In this document: one piece after another, positions 16,068-24,040 of the stretch
Layout: each line of letters opens with the position of its first letter
How positions within the stretch are numbered: the stretch's first letter is position 1
Source of the DNA: DATAAZ01 sp036259875
GTDB taxonomy: Bacteria; Actinomycetota; Thermoleophilia; Gaiellales; Gaiellaceae
DNA length: 64,000 nucleotides
Direction: 5' to 3'
Assembly: GCA_036259875.1 (NCBI GenBank)
Contig: DATAAZ010000039.1
Span: 5,566-69,565 of the forward strand
Notes under the pieces: model-generated
Told to the model about the DNA's origin: nothing
Databases searched by the model: none
What the model saw: only the letters and a program-made list of their open reading frames with translations
Program-made: the position numbers and the translations under genes

Positions 16068-17929
16068 GTGCGCTCCAGCACGAGCGTCGCGGTTTCGTCA
16101 CTCTTCCCGCGCCAGCCCTCGTCCACCACGCACGTCGCCTCGGCGAGCGCGACGACCGCGGGCCCCTCTACTTCCGCGCGCTCGCCCCCGTCGGCGTCGA
16201 GCGCCGCCGCGGCACCCGCGACGCGCGCCGTCACCCGCAGCGCGACGAGCTCGACCGGCGCGTCGTCGATGCGGTAGCCGTACCGCTCCTCGTGCGCGGC
16301 GTGGAACCGCTCCGCGAAGCGCTCGCCCCCGTCGGCCGCGACGGTGAGCTCGAATGCTTGTCCTCGGTAGCGAGCGTCGGCGCGACGCTCGAGCTCGGCG
16401 GCGTCGAGCCCCTCTGCGGCCTCCCGCTCGAGCATGCGGAACCGACGCTCGAGGTCGGCTTCGCCCGTGGCGGGCGCGGCGACGTCTCGGCGGACGTCGG
16501 TGAGCGCGAGCCCGAGCGCGCTCAGGACCCCGCTCGCGCGCGGGACGACCACCGTCCGGATGCCGAGCTCGTCCGCGAGCGCGCAGGCGTGCATGGGCCC
16601 CGCACCGCCGAACGCGACGAGCGCGAGGCGGCGCGGGTCGACGCCGCGCTCGACGCTCATGACGCGCAGCGGACGCGCCATCTCCGCGTTCGCGACACGG
16701 AGGATCCCGAGCGCAGCATCGGCCGTCCCGGCGCCGAGCCGCCGTGCTACGTCGGCGACCGCCTCCTCCGCCGGATCCCGGTGAAGGGTGACCGAGCCGC
16801 CGAGCGTCGCGCCGTCCGCGAGGTGGCCGAGGACGACGTGAGCGTCCGTCACGGTCGCCTCCGTCCCCCCCAGTCCGTAGGCCGCGGGACCCGGCTCGGC
16901 TCCGGCAGAACGCGGCCCGACCCGGAGCGCGCCGCCGTTGTCGACCCACGCGACAGAGCCGCCGCCCGCGCTCACCGACTGGACATCCACGGCGGGGAAG
17001 CCGATCGGGACGCCGGCGACGAGCGTCTCGGTCGTCGTCGCGACGATGCCGCCTCGGACGAGCGCGACGTCGGCGCTCGTGCCGCCCATGTCGAGCGTGA
17101 GCGCATCTGCGAATCCGGCGGCCTGCGCCGCGCGGGCTCCGCCGACCGCGCCACCTGCCGGCCCCGAGAGGACGACCGCCGCTGCGCGAGCGCCCGCCTC
17201 CTCCGCCGACGCGACGCCGCCCGACGACTGCATGATGAGCGGCGCGGGGTAGCCGCGGCGGGCGAGCTCCGCCGCGAGCCGGCTCAGGTAGGCGGCGAGG
17301 CGCGGGCCGAGGTAGGCGGATGCGACGGTCGTTGCGGTGCGCTCGTACTCCCGAAAGGTCGGGAGGACGTCGCTCGCGATCGCGACGTGCGCGTCCGGGA
17401 GCAGCTCGGCCGCGAGCGCGCCCGCCCGCCGCTCGTGCGCCGGATGCAGATACCCGAAGAGGAAGGAGACCGCGACCGCGCCTACGTCCGCCTCGGCGAT
17501 TCGGGCAAGGGCCTCACCGAGGCCCGCCTCGTCCAGCGGTTGCAGCTCGCCGTCGGGGCCCATCCGCTCGCGGACCGTGAACCGGAGCTCGCGCGGGACG
17601 AGCGGCGGCGGCCGGTCGCGCGTCAGGTCGTACAACGAGGGCCGGTTCTGGCGGCCGATCTCGACGACGTCGCGGAACCCTTCGGTCGTGAGGAGCGCGG
17701 TCCGGGCGCCCCGGCGCTCGAGGAGCGCGTTCGTCGCGACGGTCGTCCCGTGCCGGAGCTCGGCGACGTCGTCCGGCGTGACGCCGGCCGCCTCGAGCGC
17801 CCGGAGGACGCCTTCGGATTGATCGCTCGGCGTCGACGGCACCTTCGCGGTGACGACGCGTCCGTCGACGACAGCGACGAGATCGGTGAACGTCCCCCCG
17901 ACGTCGATCCCGATCCGGGCCCGTAGCAT
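16064..17929 (-). CDS. hyuA: Hydantoinase A / 5-oxoprolinase-type subunit
   Basis: ATP-binding subunit of the hydantoinase/oxoprolinase family. The start MLRARIGIDVGGTFTD carries the acetate/sugar-kinase-type phosphate loop; further marks are LRHGTTVATNALLERRGA, LIMQSSGGVASAEEA, LSGPAGGAVGGARAA, LDMGGTSADVALV and FGGAGPMHACALADELG, all in family order. I chose the ATG at 17929; an in-frame ATG at 17938 is also possible. The gene overlaps hyuB by GTGA at its 3' end. An HxlR regulator starts 44 bp away in the opposite direction and is the likely local controller. It acts in the cytoplasm with HyuB. Confidence 0.93.
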   Translation of the reverse strand: MLRARIGIDVGGTFTDLVAVVDGRVVTAKVPSTPSDQSEGVLRALEAAGVTPDDVAELRHGTTVATNALLERRGARTALLTTEGFRDVVEIGRQNRPSLYDLTRDRPPPLVPRELRFTVRERMGPDGELQPLDEAGLGEALARIAEADVGAVAVSFLFGYLHPAHERRAGALAAELLPDAHVAIASDVLPTFREYERTATTVASAYLGPRLAAYLSRLAAELARRGYPAPLIMQSSGGVASAEEAGARAAAVVLSGPAGGAVGGARAAQAAGFADALTLDMGGTSADVALVRGGIVATTTETLVAGVPIGFPAVDVQSVSAGGGSVAWVDNGGALRVGPRSAGAEPGPAAYGLGGTEATVTDAHVVLGHLADGATLGGSVTLHRDPAEEAVADVARRLGAGTADAALGILRVANAEMARPLRVMSVERGVDPRRLALVAFGGAGPMHACALADELGIRTVVVPRASGVLSALGLALTDVRRDVAAPATGEADLERRFRMLEREAAEGLDAAELERRADARYRGQAFELTVAADGGERFAERFHAAHEERYGYRIDDAPVELVALRVTARVAGAAAALDADGGERAEVEGPAVVALAEATCVVDEGWRGKSDETATLVLERT

Positions 17930-17960
17930 CCCGCGCATGGTCGCCGGTCGGGGCGCGGCG

Positions 17961-17966
17961 TACAAT
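17961..17966 (+). promoter_or_regulatory. -10 box TACAAT for leaderless HxlR regulator mRNA
   Basis: Perfect TACAAT ends 6 nt before the ATG at 17973, placing +1 at the start codon. It lies in the 44-bp gap shared with hyuA, so a regulator bound here could control both directions. Confidence 0.6.
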
Positions 17967-17972
17967 GAGGAC

Positions 17973-18344
17973 ATGCGCACCATGCGAGCGGTGCACGACG
18001 AAGAGTGCGCCGTCGCCTGTACGGCCGACATCATCGGTGCGAAATGGACAGCGGTTCTCGTTCACGACCTCTCCGAGGGACCGCGCCGCTTCTCCGACCT
18101 GGAGCGGGCGCTGCCGGGAATCAGCCCGCGAACGCTCTCCGAACGCCTCCGCGCCCTCGAGCAGGACGGGATCGTCGTCCGGCAGAGCTACCCAGAGTCG
18201 CCGCCTCGCGTCGAGTACGAGCTCACCGAAAAAGGGAAGGCGCTCCTCCCGATCATCGAGGCGATGCGGCGTTTCGGGCACGACTGGCTCGTCCCTGAGC
18301 ACGACCACACGGGCGGCCACGTCGTCGAGCCGGTCGGCGCGTAG
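17973..18344 (+). CDS. HxlR-family winged-helix regulator
   Basis: DNA-binding repressor or activator of the HxlR family, 123 residues. The body DIIGAKWTAVLVHDLSEGPR, RFSDLERALPGISPRTLSER, LRALEQDGIVVRQSYPESPP and VEYELTEKGKALLPIIEAM is textbook HxlR: wing-helix core plus the C-terminal dimer helix. Two Cys near the N-terminus (EECAVACTAD) match the Cys often conserved there, which in some members senses electrophiles or redox state. A His-rich tail (EHDHTGGH) could bind metal. It is divergent from hyuAB, which it probably regulates. The ATG at 17973 follows a TACAAT box; a second ATG at 17982 is possible. Confidence 0.9.
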   Translation: MRTMRAVHDEECAVACTADIIGAKWTAVLVHDLSEGPRRFSDLERALPGISPRTLSERLRALEQDGIVVRQSYPESPPRVEYELTEKGKALLPIIEAMRRFGHDWLVPEHDHTGGHVVEPVGA

Positions 18345-18361
18345 CGGCACCGGGCGGCCCG

Positions 18362-19216
18362 TCAGAAGAGCCAGTAGCCCGAGATCGCGAGCGCACGTGG
18401 CGGCTCGACGCCGCGCGAGAGGAGGAGGAGGCCGGGCGGGCCGGTGATCCTGAGACCCGCGCCGAGCGCGACCTCGACGAGCGCCCGGGCGGTCCCCGGG
18501 AGGTCGAGCGTCACGTCGGGCGCAAGCGGCCGTGCGAGCTCGGCGGCGAGCGCCGCCGCGGCGGACGCCTCGTCGCGCCCCGCGACGGGGCCGATCCGCC
18601 CGCTCGGGAACGCGTAGGAGTACGCGGCCGGCTCGCCGTCGCGCAGCCACCCGGTCCCCCGCGCCGTCGCCGCCCAGAACGCGTGATCGGCGGCGCGATC
18701 GAAAAGGTAGGCCGCCGCGTCGACCTCGGCGAGGAGCTCGGGCGTCGGCTCGACCGGCTCGAGCACTCGCGGCTCGCCCACGCGCGGCTGGCCGCCGAGC
18801 TCGAGGACGGGCGTCGTCGGAATAAGCCCCCGGCGGGCGTACATCGCGTTCGAGATCGGCTGGATCGCGTCGGTGAGGGTGATTCGCCGGCCCGGGCCCT
18901 CGCCCCAGGCGAGCTCGAGGAGCCGCTTCCCCACGCCGCAGCCCTGGGTCTTCGGGTCGACGAAGAGGTCGGCGAGGAACCACGCATCGCCGCGGACGAA
19001 CGCAGCGGCGAACCCGACCACGCGGCCGCTCGTCTCGGCCACGTGCATGCGGTCCGCATTCCAGCGGAGAAGGTGCGCGTGAACGTCTGCGAAGGCGTCG
19101 GGCGGGGGCGGCGCGGCCCACGGGAAACCGTGCCGCTCCCGCAACCCGCCCTCGGCCGCGACGAGGACCGCGTACATCGCCTCGAAATCGCCCGCCGTCG
19201 CGGGGCGGAAGTCCAC
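18362..19216 (-). CDS. GNAT-family acetyltransferase
   Basis: Likely acetyl-CoA-dependent N-acyltransferase in the cytoplasm, substrate unknown. The N-terminal half has the GNAT core: DFRPATAGDFEAMYAV (motif C), MHVAETSGRVVGFAAAFV (motif D) and LADLFVDPKTQGCGVGKRLL (motif A with the Q/RxxGxG/A pyrophosphate loop, here QGCGVG). The C-terminal 140 residues form a second domain (ending ALAISGYWLF) that may be a degenerate GNAT repeat, as in two-domain members. The GTG start at 19216 lies one base past the stop of the upstream M20 peptidase gene on the same strand, so the two form an operon. Confidence 0.85.
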   Translation of the reverse strand: MDFRPATAGDFEAMYAVLVAAEGGLRERHGFPWAAPPPPDAFADVHAHLLRWNADRMHVAETSGRVVGFAAAFVRGDAWFLADLFVDPKTQGCGVGKRLLELAWGEGPGRRITLTDAIQPISNAMYARRGLIPTTPVLELGGQPRVGEPRVLEPVEPTPELLAEVDAAAYLFDRAADHAFWAATARGTGWLRDGEPAAYSYAFPSGRIGPVAGRDEASAAAALAAELARPLAPDVTLDLPGTARALVEVALGAGLRITGPPGLLLLSRGVEPPRALAISGYWLF

Positions 19217-19217
19217 G

Positions 19218-20543
19218 TCAGCGGAGCGCGGCGAACGCGACGAACGTCTCGCGAGCGGCGGCGACCCCGAGCGGCACGTACCGCGCGAGCAGACGCTCGT
19301 TCGGCGCGTGGATGTTCCCCTCCGGGACGTCGAAGCCGCTCAGGATCGTCGGGATCCCCTTGACGCCGAGCGCCGGCACGATCGGGAGCGTCCCCCCGGA
19401 ACGAAGGAGGAGCGGCCGGCGCCCGAGCGCGCGCTCGAACGCGTCCTGCGCGAGCCGGACGGCGAGCGAGTCGGCGGGCACGAGGCCGGCCGGGCTCGCG
19501 GCCCAGCGCTCGACGTCGACATCCGCGCCCGGCGGCGCCGCTTCCCGAAGGATGCGCTCGAACGCGATCCCGATCTCCTCCTCGTCCTGGCCCGGCGCGA
19601 GGCGGATGGAGACGTTCGCCTCCGCCTCCACCGGGAGCACCGTCTTCTGGAGCTCCGCCTCGCCAACGCGGATCCCGTGCACGTCGACGGCGATTCCGGC
19701 GAACGTGCGCAGGTAGAACTCCGCGGCCGCGTCGGCGTCCTTCGGCCGGGCCCCCTGGCCGGCGAGCGCCTCGGTTCCCGGCTCGAGCTCGGCCCAGGAC
19801 GCGATCTCGTCCTCGGTCGGCGCGACGACGCCGCGCTTCAGTTCATCCGGCTCGGCGACCACCGCGCCGAGGACGGTCATGAGCGCGTGCGCCGCGTTCA
19901 GCGCCGCGCCGCCGTAGAGCCCCGAGTGGAGGTCGCGCTCGCCCGTCCGGACGCGGACGTGGAAATAGACGAGCCCCCGCGTCCCGATCTCGAACGCCGG
20001 GACATCACGCGCCGGCATCGGGCCGTCGAAGATGACGCACGCGTCGGCGCCGCGCTCATCTTCGGCGAGGAAGTCGACGACCGAATGACCGCCTGTCTCC
20101 TCCTCTCCGTCGCACACGATGCGCACGTTGACCGGCAGGCCGCCCTCGGCCGCGAGCATCGCGGCCGCCTTCAGCAGGAGGTAGAGGTTTCCCTTGTCGT
20201 CGGCCGCGCCGCGCGCGTAGATCCAGCCGTCGCGGACGGTCGGCTCGAACGGAGGGGAATCCCACGCCGCGAGCGGCGCCGGCGGCTGGACGTCGAAGTG
20301 GCCGTACACGAGGACGGTGGGCGCATCGGCGCTTCTCTTCGAGGCGGGGATCTCGCCGACGGCGAGCGGCTGCGCACCGGTCGGAACGAGCTCCGCGTCT
20401 CCACCGGCCACCCGCACGAAGTCGCGCACCCACTCCGCCGCCCGCCGGACGTCGGCGGCGTGCGCGGCGTCGGCGCTCACGCTCGGAATGCGGAGGAACT
20501 CGAAGAGCTCCTCGAGCGAGTCCGCGGGCGGCTCCGGACGCAC
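19218..20543 (-). CDS. M20-family dipeptidase/peptidase
   Basis: Zinc aminoacyl peptidase of the M20 family, related to carnosinase-like dipeptidases. Seen are the first ligand His in VLVYGHFDVQP, Asp in GAADDKGNLYLLL, the catalytic and metal Glu pair in CDGEEETGGHS, Asp in ACVIFDGP, the lid-domain stretch GERDLHSGLYGGAALNAAH, and the final His in GNIHAPNERL. The GTG at 20543 gives 441 residues, normal for this subfamily. No signal peptide, so it is cytoplasmic and probably salvages dipeptides. The acetyltransferase gene follows after one base. The 56-bp space behind the sigma factor gene holds its promoter, if it has its own. Confidence 0.93.
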   Translation of the reverse strand: MRPEPPADSLEELFEFLRIPSVSADAAHAADVRRAAEWVRDFVRVAGGDAELVPTGAQPLAVGEIPASKRSADAPTVLVYGHFDVQPPAPLAAWDSPPFEPTVRDGWIYARGAADDKGNLYLLLKAAAMLAAEGGLPVNVRIVCDGEEETGGHSVVDFLAEDERGADACVIFDGPMPARDVPAFEIGTRGLVYFHVRVRTGERDLHSGLYGGAALNAAHALMTVLGAVVAEPDELKRGVVAPTEDEIASWAELEPGTEALAGQGARPKDADAAAEFYLRTFAGIAVDVHGIRVGEAELQKTVLPVEAEANVSIRLAPGQDEEEIGIAFERILREAAPPGADVDVERWAASPAGLVPADSLAVRLAQDAFERALGRRPLLLRSGGTLPIVPALGVKGIPTILSGFDVPEGNIHAPNERLLARYVPLGVAAARETFVAFAALR

Positions 20544-20599
20544 GGCGGCCGATTGTAGGCGCCGGGGTGGCTCGGACCGGACCCGGCCGGCTTGCGCAG

Positions 20600-21679
20600 C
20601 TACGCCGCGACTTCGCGGAGCTTCTGCGACTCCGCCATCGCCTGGAGCTTCTTCAGGCTCTGGCTCTCGATCTGGCGGACGCGCTCGCGCGTCACGTTGA
20701 ACGTCCGGCCGACCTCGTCGAGCGTGCTGGGCTGCTCGCCGTTCAGGCCGTAGCGAAGCTCGAGGATCCGCCGCTCGCGGTAGGACAGCATCCCGAGGAC
20801 CCGCTGGAGGACCTCCTCGCGCATCGCCGTGTCCGCCGCCTCGTCCGGCGGCGTCACGGAGTCGTCGGCGAGGAAGTGGCCGAACTCGGAGTCCTCCTCG
20901 TCGCCGACCGGCTTTTCGAGCGACACGGGCGCGATCGACGTCCGGCGCAGGTGGTCGACCTCGTCGTGGTCGAGCTCGAGCTCCTCCGCGATCTCGAGCG
21001 AGCTCGGCTCGCGCCCGAGCTCCGTCGTCAGCTTGCGCTCCGCGCGGCCGATTTTGTTCAGCTTCTCGACGACGTGGACGGGCATGCGAATCGTGCGCGC
21101 CTTGTCCGCGAGCGCGCGCGCGACCGCTTGACGGATCCACCACGTGGCATACGTGGAGAACTTGAACCCCTTGCGGTAGTCGAACTTCTCGGCCGCACGA
21201 ACGAGCCCGATCGTTCCCTCCTGGATGAGGTCGAGGAAGGGAAGTCCCTGGTTTCTGTAGTTCTTCGCGATCGAGACGACGAGGCGGAGATTCGACTCCA
21301 CCATCGTGCGTTTCGCCGTCGTATCGCCGCGCTCGATCCGCTTCGCGAGCTCGACCTCCTGCGCGGCCGTCAGGAGCGGCACGCGGCCGATGTCCTTCAG
21401 GAAGAGCTGGAGCGTGTCGGTCGAAGTCTCCCGCTCGACGGCCAGGTCTACGTCGTCCTCCTCGACGACCTCGTCGACGACCTCGATGTGTAGGTGCTCG
21501 AGCGCCAGGTAGAGCTCCGCCGCCTGCGCCGTGTCCGCACCGAGCTCCTCGAGGACGACGGCGATCTGCTCGTTCGTGACCGCGCCCGTCTCGAGCCCGA
21601 GCTCGACCAGCGCCTTCGTTTCCTCGTGCTCGAGCAACGCCGCGTCCGACCCGCCGGATGTGTCCGCACTTGCGCCCAA
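20600..21679 (-). CDS. rpoD: RpoD-type RNA polymerase sigma factor
   Basis: Group 1 or 2 sigma-70 factor that directs bulk transcription. A short acidic N-terminus resembling region 1.1 precedes region 1.2 (DTLQLFLKDIGRVPLLTAAQ), region 2 (NLRLVVSIAKNYRNQGLPFL, DLIQEGTIGLVRAAEKFDYR, FSTYATWWIRQAVARAL), region 3 (MPVHVVEKLNKIGRAERKL) and region 4 (LRYGLNGEQPSTLDEVGRTF, NVTRERVRQIESQSLKKLQ). The TTG at 21679 stands 7 nt after a strong GGAGG. At 359 residues it lacks the large spacer of proteobacterial RpoD, as usual in Actinobacteria. The conserved core is intact; whether it is the primary factor or a close group 2 paralogue cannot be settled from one window. Confidence 0.95.
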   Translation of the reverse strand: MGASADTSGGSDAALLEHEETKALVELGLETGAVTNEQIAVVLEELGADTAQAAELYLALEHLHIEVVDEVVEEDDVDLAVERETSTDTLQLFLKDIGRVPLLTAAQEVELAKRIERGDTTAKRTMVESNLRLVVSIAKNYRNQGLPFLDLIQEGTIGLVRAAEKFDYRKGFKFSTYATWWIRQAVARALADKARTIRMPVHVVEKLNKIGRAERKLTTELGREPSSLEIAEELELDHDEVDHLRRTSIAPVSLEKPVGDEEDSEFGHFLADDSVTPPDEAADTAMREEVLQRVLGMLSYRERRILELRYGLNGEQPSTLDEVGRTFNVTRERVRQIESQSLKKLQAMAESQKLREVAA

Positions 21680-21787
21680 GGCGCCCCTCCTTCCACCGTA
21701 GTCGTCCGCTTCAGAACGTCAACGGTCGTGCGTGTCGATTCTCGTATCGCGGCGTCGCGACTTTGCCACGCGCGCGCGAGCCCTGTC

Positions 21788-21809
21788 ATGGGCCGAACGG
21801 CCCATTTTT
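21788..21809 (+). terminator. Intrinsic terminator hairpin reading plus strand
   Basis: ATGGGCCG and CGGCCCAT form a perfect 8-bp stem around AA, directly followed by five T on the plus strand. Both flanking genes (the TPR gene and rpoD) are on the minus strand, so the T-run faces against them. The stem alone could still help end the TPR transcript, which stops at 21824. No plus-strand gene lies just before it. Confidence 0.55.
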
Positions 21810-21823
21810 CGGGTCGGCGGGTC

Positions 21824-22822
21824 CTATTCCACCTCGTCGAGACGGGCGAGGAGACGAGCGGCCTCGCGTCGGTAGAAGCCGTTTCGGTCGCCCGCGGCTG
21901 CGAGCCGTAGCTGACGCCGAGCCTCGTCGACGTTCGGGAGCCAGAGGAGCAGAAGCCCGAGATGGAAGCGGACGACCGGCGCGCCGCCGCTCGCGCGGGC
22001 GAGCGGGCCGAGCCGCGAGAACGCGGCCGCCGGCCGGTCCTTGTCGAAGCGGCTGACCGCGGCCGCGACGCGCGGCTCGACCTCGCCCGGCGCAAGCGCC
22101 ACGGCCCGGTCGTATGCGGCCCGCGCCGACACGCGCCGGCCCACCGACTCGAGAGCGACGCCGTAGAGGAGCCAGTCGCGCGGCTCGCCCGAACGCGCCC
22201 CGCGTGCGAGGCGCGCGAGGCGGGCCTCGGGATCGAGGCGGGCGAGGGCGGGGGGAACGCGGCCGCCGAACACGAATCGCGGCCGGCCGGGCGGCATGTC
22301 GGGATTGAGCAGGTCCTCGGCCCGAAGCGCGGCCGCCGAGTCCGGATCGCGCCGTTCCGCCTCGCGCCACGCGCGGCGCGCTTCGTCGAGATCCCCCGCG
22401 GCGAGGAGCGCGAGCCCCAGATTGAGCCGGGCGACGCCGCTTCGGGGCTCGCGTTCGACGAGCGCTCGCAACCGCTCGAGCGTCCCGTCGGGCCAGCTCG
22501 CGACTGCCGCCCCGATCTCGGCCTCTACAGACGCCGAATTCCGTTCCAACACGGCTCGAAAGGCGCGCTCTGCTGCATCCGCCCTCCCCGCTTCGTAGAG
22601 CCGTTCGGCGCGCCGAAGCGCACGCGCCTCGGCATCGCCGCGGTCGAGGATCGCGAGCTCAAGCGTGGGCCGCTCCCGCCGGTCGCTCGCGCTCGTCTCG
22701 GTGCGCCCGTGCACCTCGCCGCCGGTGTCCCGCCCCTGGATCAGCGCACCCGCCACAGTGACCCCCGCGGCGCCTACGGCGATGGCGGCGACCAGGACGA
22801 TCGCGCGTGCGTGCGGGGACAT
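21824..22822 (-). CDS. Membrane-anchored tetratricopeptide-repeat protein
   Basis: Predicted scaffold protein of 332 residues. The ATG at 22822 gives an N-terminal anchor (AIVLVAAIAVGAAGVTVAGA), then an outside or peripheral helical-repeat region. TPR-like units are seen at AERLYEAGRADAAERAFRAV, LNLGLALLAAGDLDEARRAW, DWLLYGVALESVGRRVSARA and FHLGLLLLWLPNVDEARRQL, each with the small-residue and aromatic pattern of TPR helices. No enzyme motif exists. It is divergent from the rhodanese/E1 gene 60 bp away. Such proteins hold assemblies together; the partner is unknown. Confidence 0.85.
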   Translation of the reverse strand: MSPHARAIVLVAAIAVGAAGVTVAGALIQGRDTGGEVHGRTETSASDRRERPTLELAILDRGDAEARALRRAERLYEAGRADAAERAFRAVLERNSASVEAEIGAAVASWPDGTLERLRALVEREPRSGVARLNLGLALLAAGDLDEARRAWREAERRDPDSAAALRAEDLLNPDMPPGRPRFVFGGRVPPALARLDPEARLARLARGARSGEPRDWLLYGVALESVGRRVSARAAYDRAVALAPGEVEPRVAAAVSRFDKDRPAAAFSRLGPLARASGGAPVVRFHLGLLLLWLPNVDEARRQLRLAAAGDRNGFYRREAARLLARLDEVE

Positions 22823-22866
22823 CCAGCGAGCGTAGCCACGCCGCGCGAGGGCCCGGCGACTGAAGC

Positions 22867-22872
22867 TATACT
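22867..22872 (+). promoter_or_regulatory. -10 box TATACT before rhodanese/E1 gene
   Basis: TATACT ends 10 nt before the ATG at 22883, so the mRNA of the sulfur-carrier operon would have at most a few leader bases. It lies in the 60-bp divergent gap with the TPR gene. Confidence 0.5.
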
Positions 22873-22882
22873 CTTTGAAGCA

Positions 22883-24040
22883 ATGGCTTCGGAACTGGGC
22901 GCTGGACGCGAGATCGACGTCGAGACAGCGCGCGAGCTCGCCGACGGGGAGGGCGTCGCCCTCGTCGACGTCCGCGAGCCTGCGGAGTGGTCCGACGGGT
23001 ACATCCCCGGCGCGGCGCGCGTCCCACGCGGGTCGCTCGAAGAGCGGATCGGCGCGGTCGCGCCTGACCGCTCTCAGCCGATCGCGCTCTACTGCGCGAG
23101 CGGCAGGCGTTCGGCGCTGGCCGCGCGGACGCTCGAGGAGCTCGGGTACACGGACGTCGTCTCGGTCGCCGGAGGAATCATCGAGTGGAAGGCCCGTGGG
23201 TTCCCTGTCGAGACCCCCGAGCCGGCCGAGGACGCGCTCAGCGCCCGCTACAGCCGCCACCTCCTCATTCCGGAAATCGGAGTCGAGGGTCAACGCCGGC
23301 TGCTCGCGTCCCGTGCCCTCCTGATCGGCGCGGGCGGGCTCGGCTCGCCGGCCTCGCTCTATCTCGCGGCGGCCGGGGTCGGAACGCTGGGCATCGTCGA
23401 CGACGACCTCGTGGACGAGACGAACCTGCAGCGGCAGGTCGTCCATTCGACCGACCGCCTGGGAGCCGCGAAGGCGGAGTCGGCGAAGCGGACGCTCGAG
23501 GCGCTCAACCCTGACGTGACGGTCGAGGTCTTCCCCGAGCGCCTCACGTCCGACAACGCCGACGGGATCCTCGGCGCGGGCTGGGACGTGATCGTGGACG
23601 GCGCCGACAACTTCCCGACCCGCTACCTCCTGAACGACGCGTCCGTCTGGCACGGAATCCCGGTCGTGCACGGCTCGATCTTCCGCTTCGAGGGCCAGGC
23701 GACCGTCTTCAAGCCAGGCGAGGGTCCGTGCTATCGCTGCCTTTTCGCCGAGCCGCCGCCGCCGGAGCTCGCGCCCAGCTGCGCCGAAGGCGGGGTGCTC
23801 GGTGTCCTGCCCGGGGTGATCGGGTCGCTCCAAGCGAACGAGGCGCTGAAGCTCTTGCTGGGAATCGGCGAGCCGCTCGTCGGCCGACTCCTCCTCTTCG
23901 ACGCGCTCTCGGCCGCCTTCACCGAGGTCGCGCTTCGGCGCGACCCGGCGTGCCCGGTGTGCGGCGAAAGCCCCACGATCACGGAGTACGTCGACTACGT
24001 CGAGTTCTGCGCGGGCCCGAGGAGCCACGCGACGCGATGA
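22883..24040 (+). CDS. Rhodanese-ThiF/MoeB-type adenylyl- and sulfurtransferase (MoeZ-like)
   Basis: Activates the C-terminus of a ubiquitin-like sulfur carrier by adenylation and supplies the sulfur. Residues 11-108 are a rhodanese domain with the persulfide Cys71 in LYCASGRRSA. Residues 120-385 are an E1-like domain: ARYSRHLLIPEIGVEGQRRL, the nucleotide loop IGAGGLGSPASLYLAAAG, DDDLVDETNLQRQVVHS, VDGADNFPTRYLLND, a Cys in PSCAEGGVLGVLPG, and zinc pairs CYRC and CPVC. In the well-known MoeZ/MOCS3 proteins the rhodanese follows the E1 domain; here it comes first. The ATG of the CysO-CysM gene overlaps the stop by 4 nt, so its partner carrier is almost surely that CysO domain. Confidence 0.92.
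   Translation: MASELGAGREIDVETARELADGEGVALVDVREPAEWSDGYIPGAARVPRGSLEERIGAVAPDRSQPIALYCASGRRSALAARTLEELGYTDVVSVAGGIIEWKARGFPVETPEPAEDALSARYSRHLLIPEIGVEGQRRLLASRALLIGAGGLGSPASLYLAAAGVGTLGIVDDDLVDETNLQRQVVHSTDRLGAAKAESAKRTLEALNPDVTVEVFPERLTSDNADGILGAGWDVIVDGADNFPTRYLLNDASVWHGIPVVHGSIFRFEGQATVFKPGEGPCYRCLFAEPPPPELAPSCAEGGVLGVLPGVIGSLQANEALKLLLGIGEPLVGRLLLFDALSAAFTEVALRRDPACPVCGESPTITEYVDYVEFCAGPRSHATR

Noticed and set aside
21695..21722. TTGACG and TACGGT as the rpoD promoter
   Set aside because: Spacing is 16 bp, but the start of transcription would fall inside the strong ribosome site, leaving it incomplete. Too weak to list.
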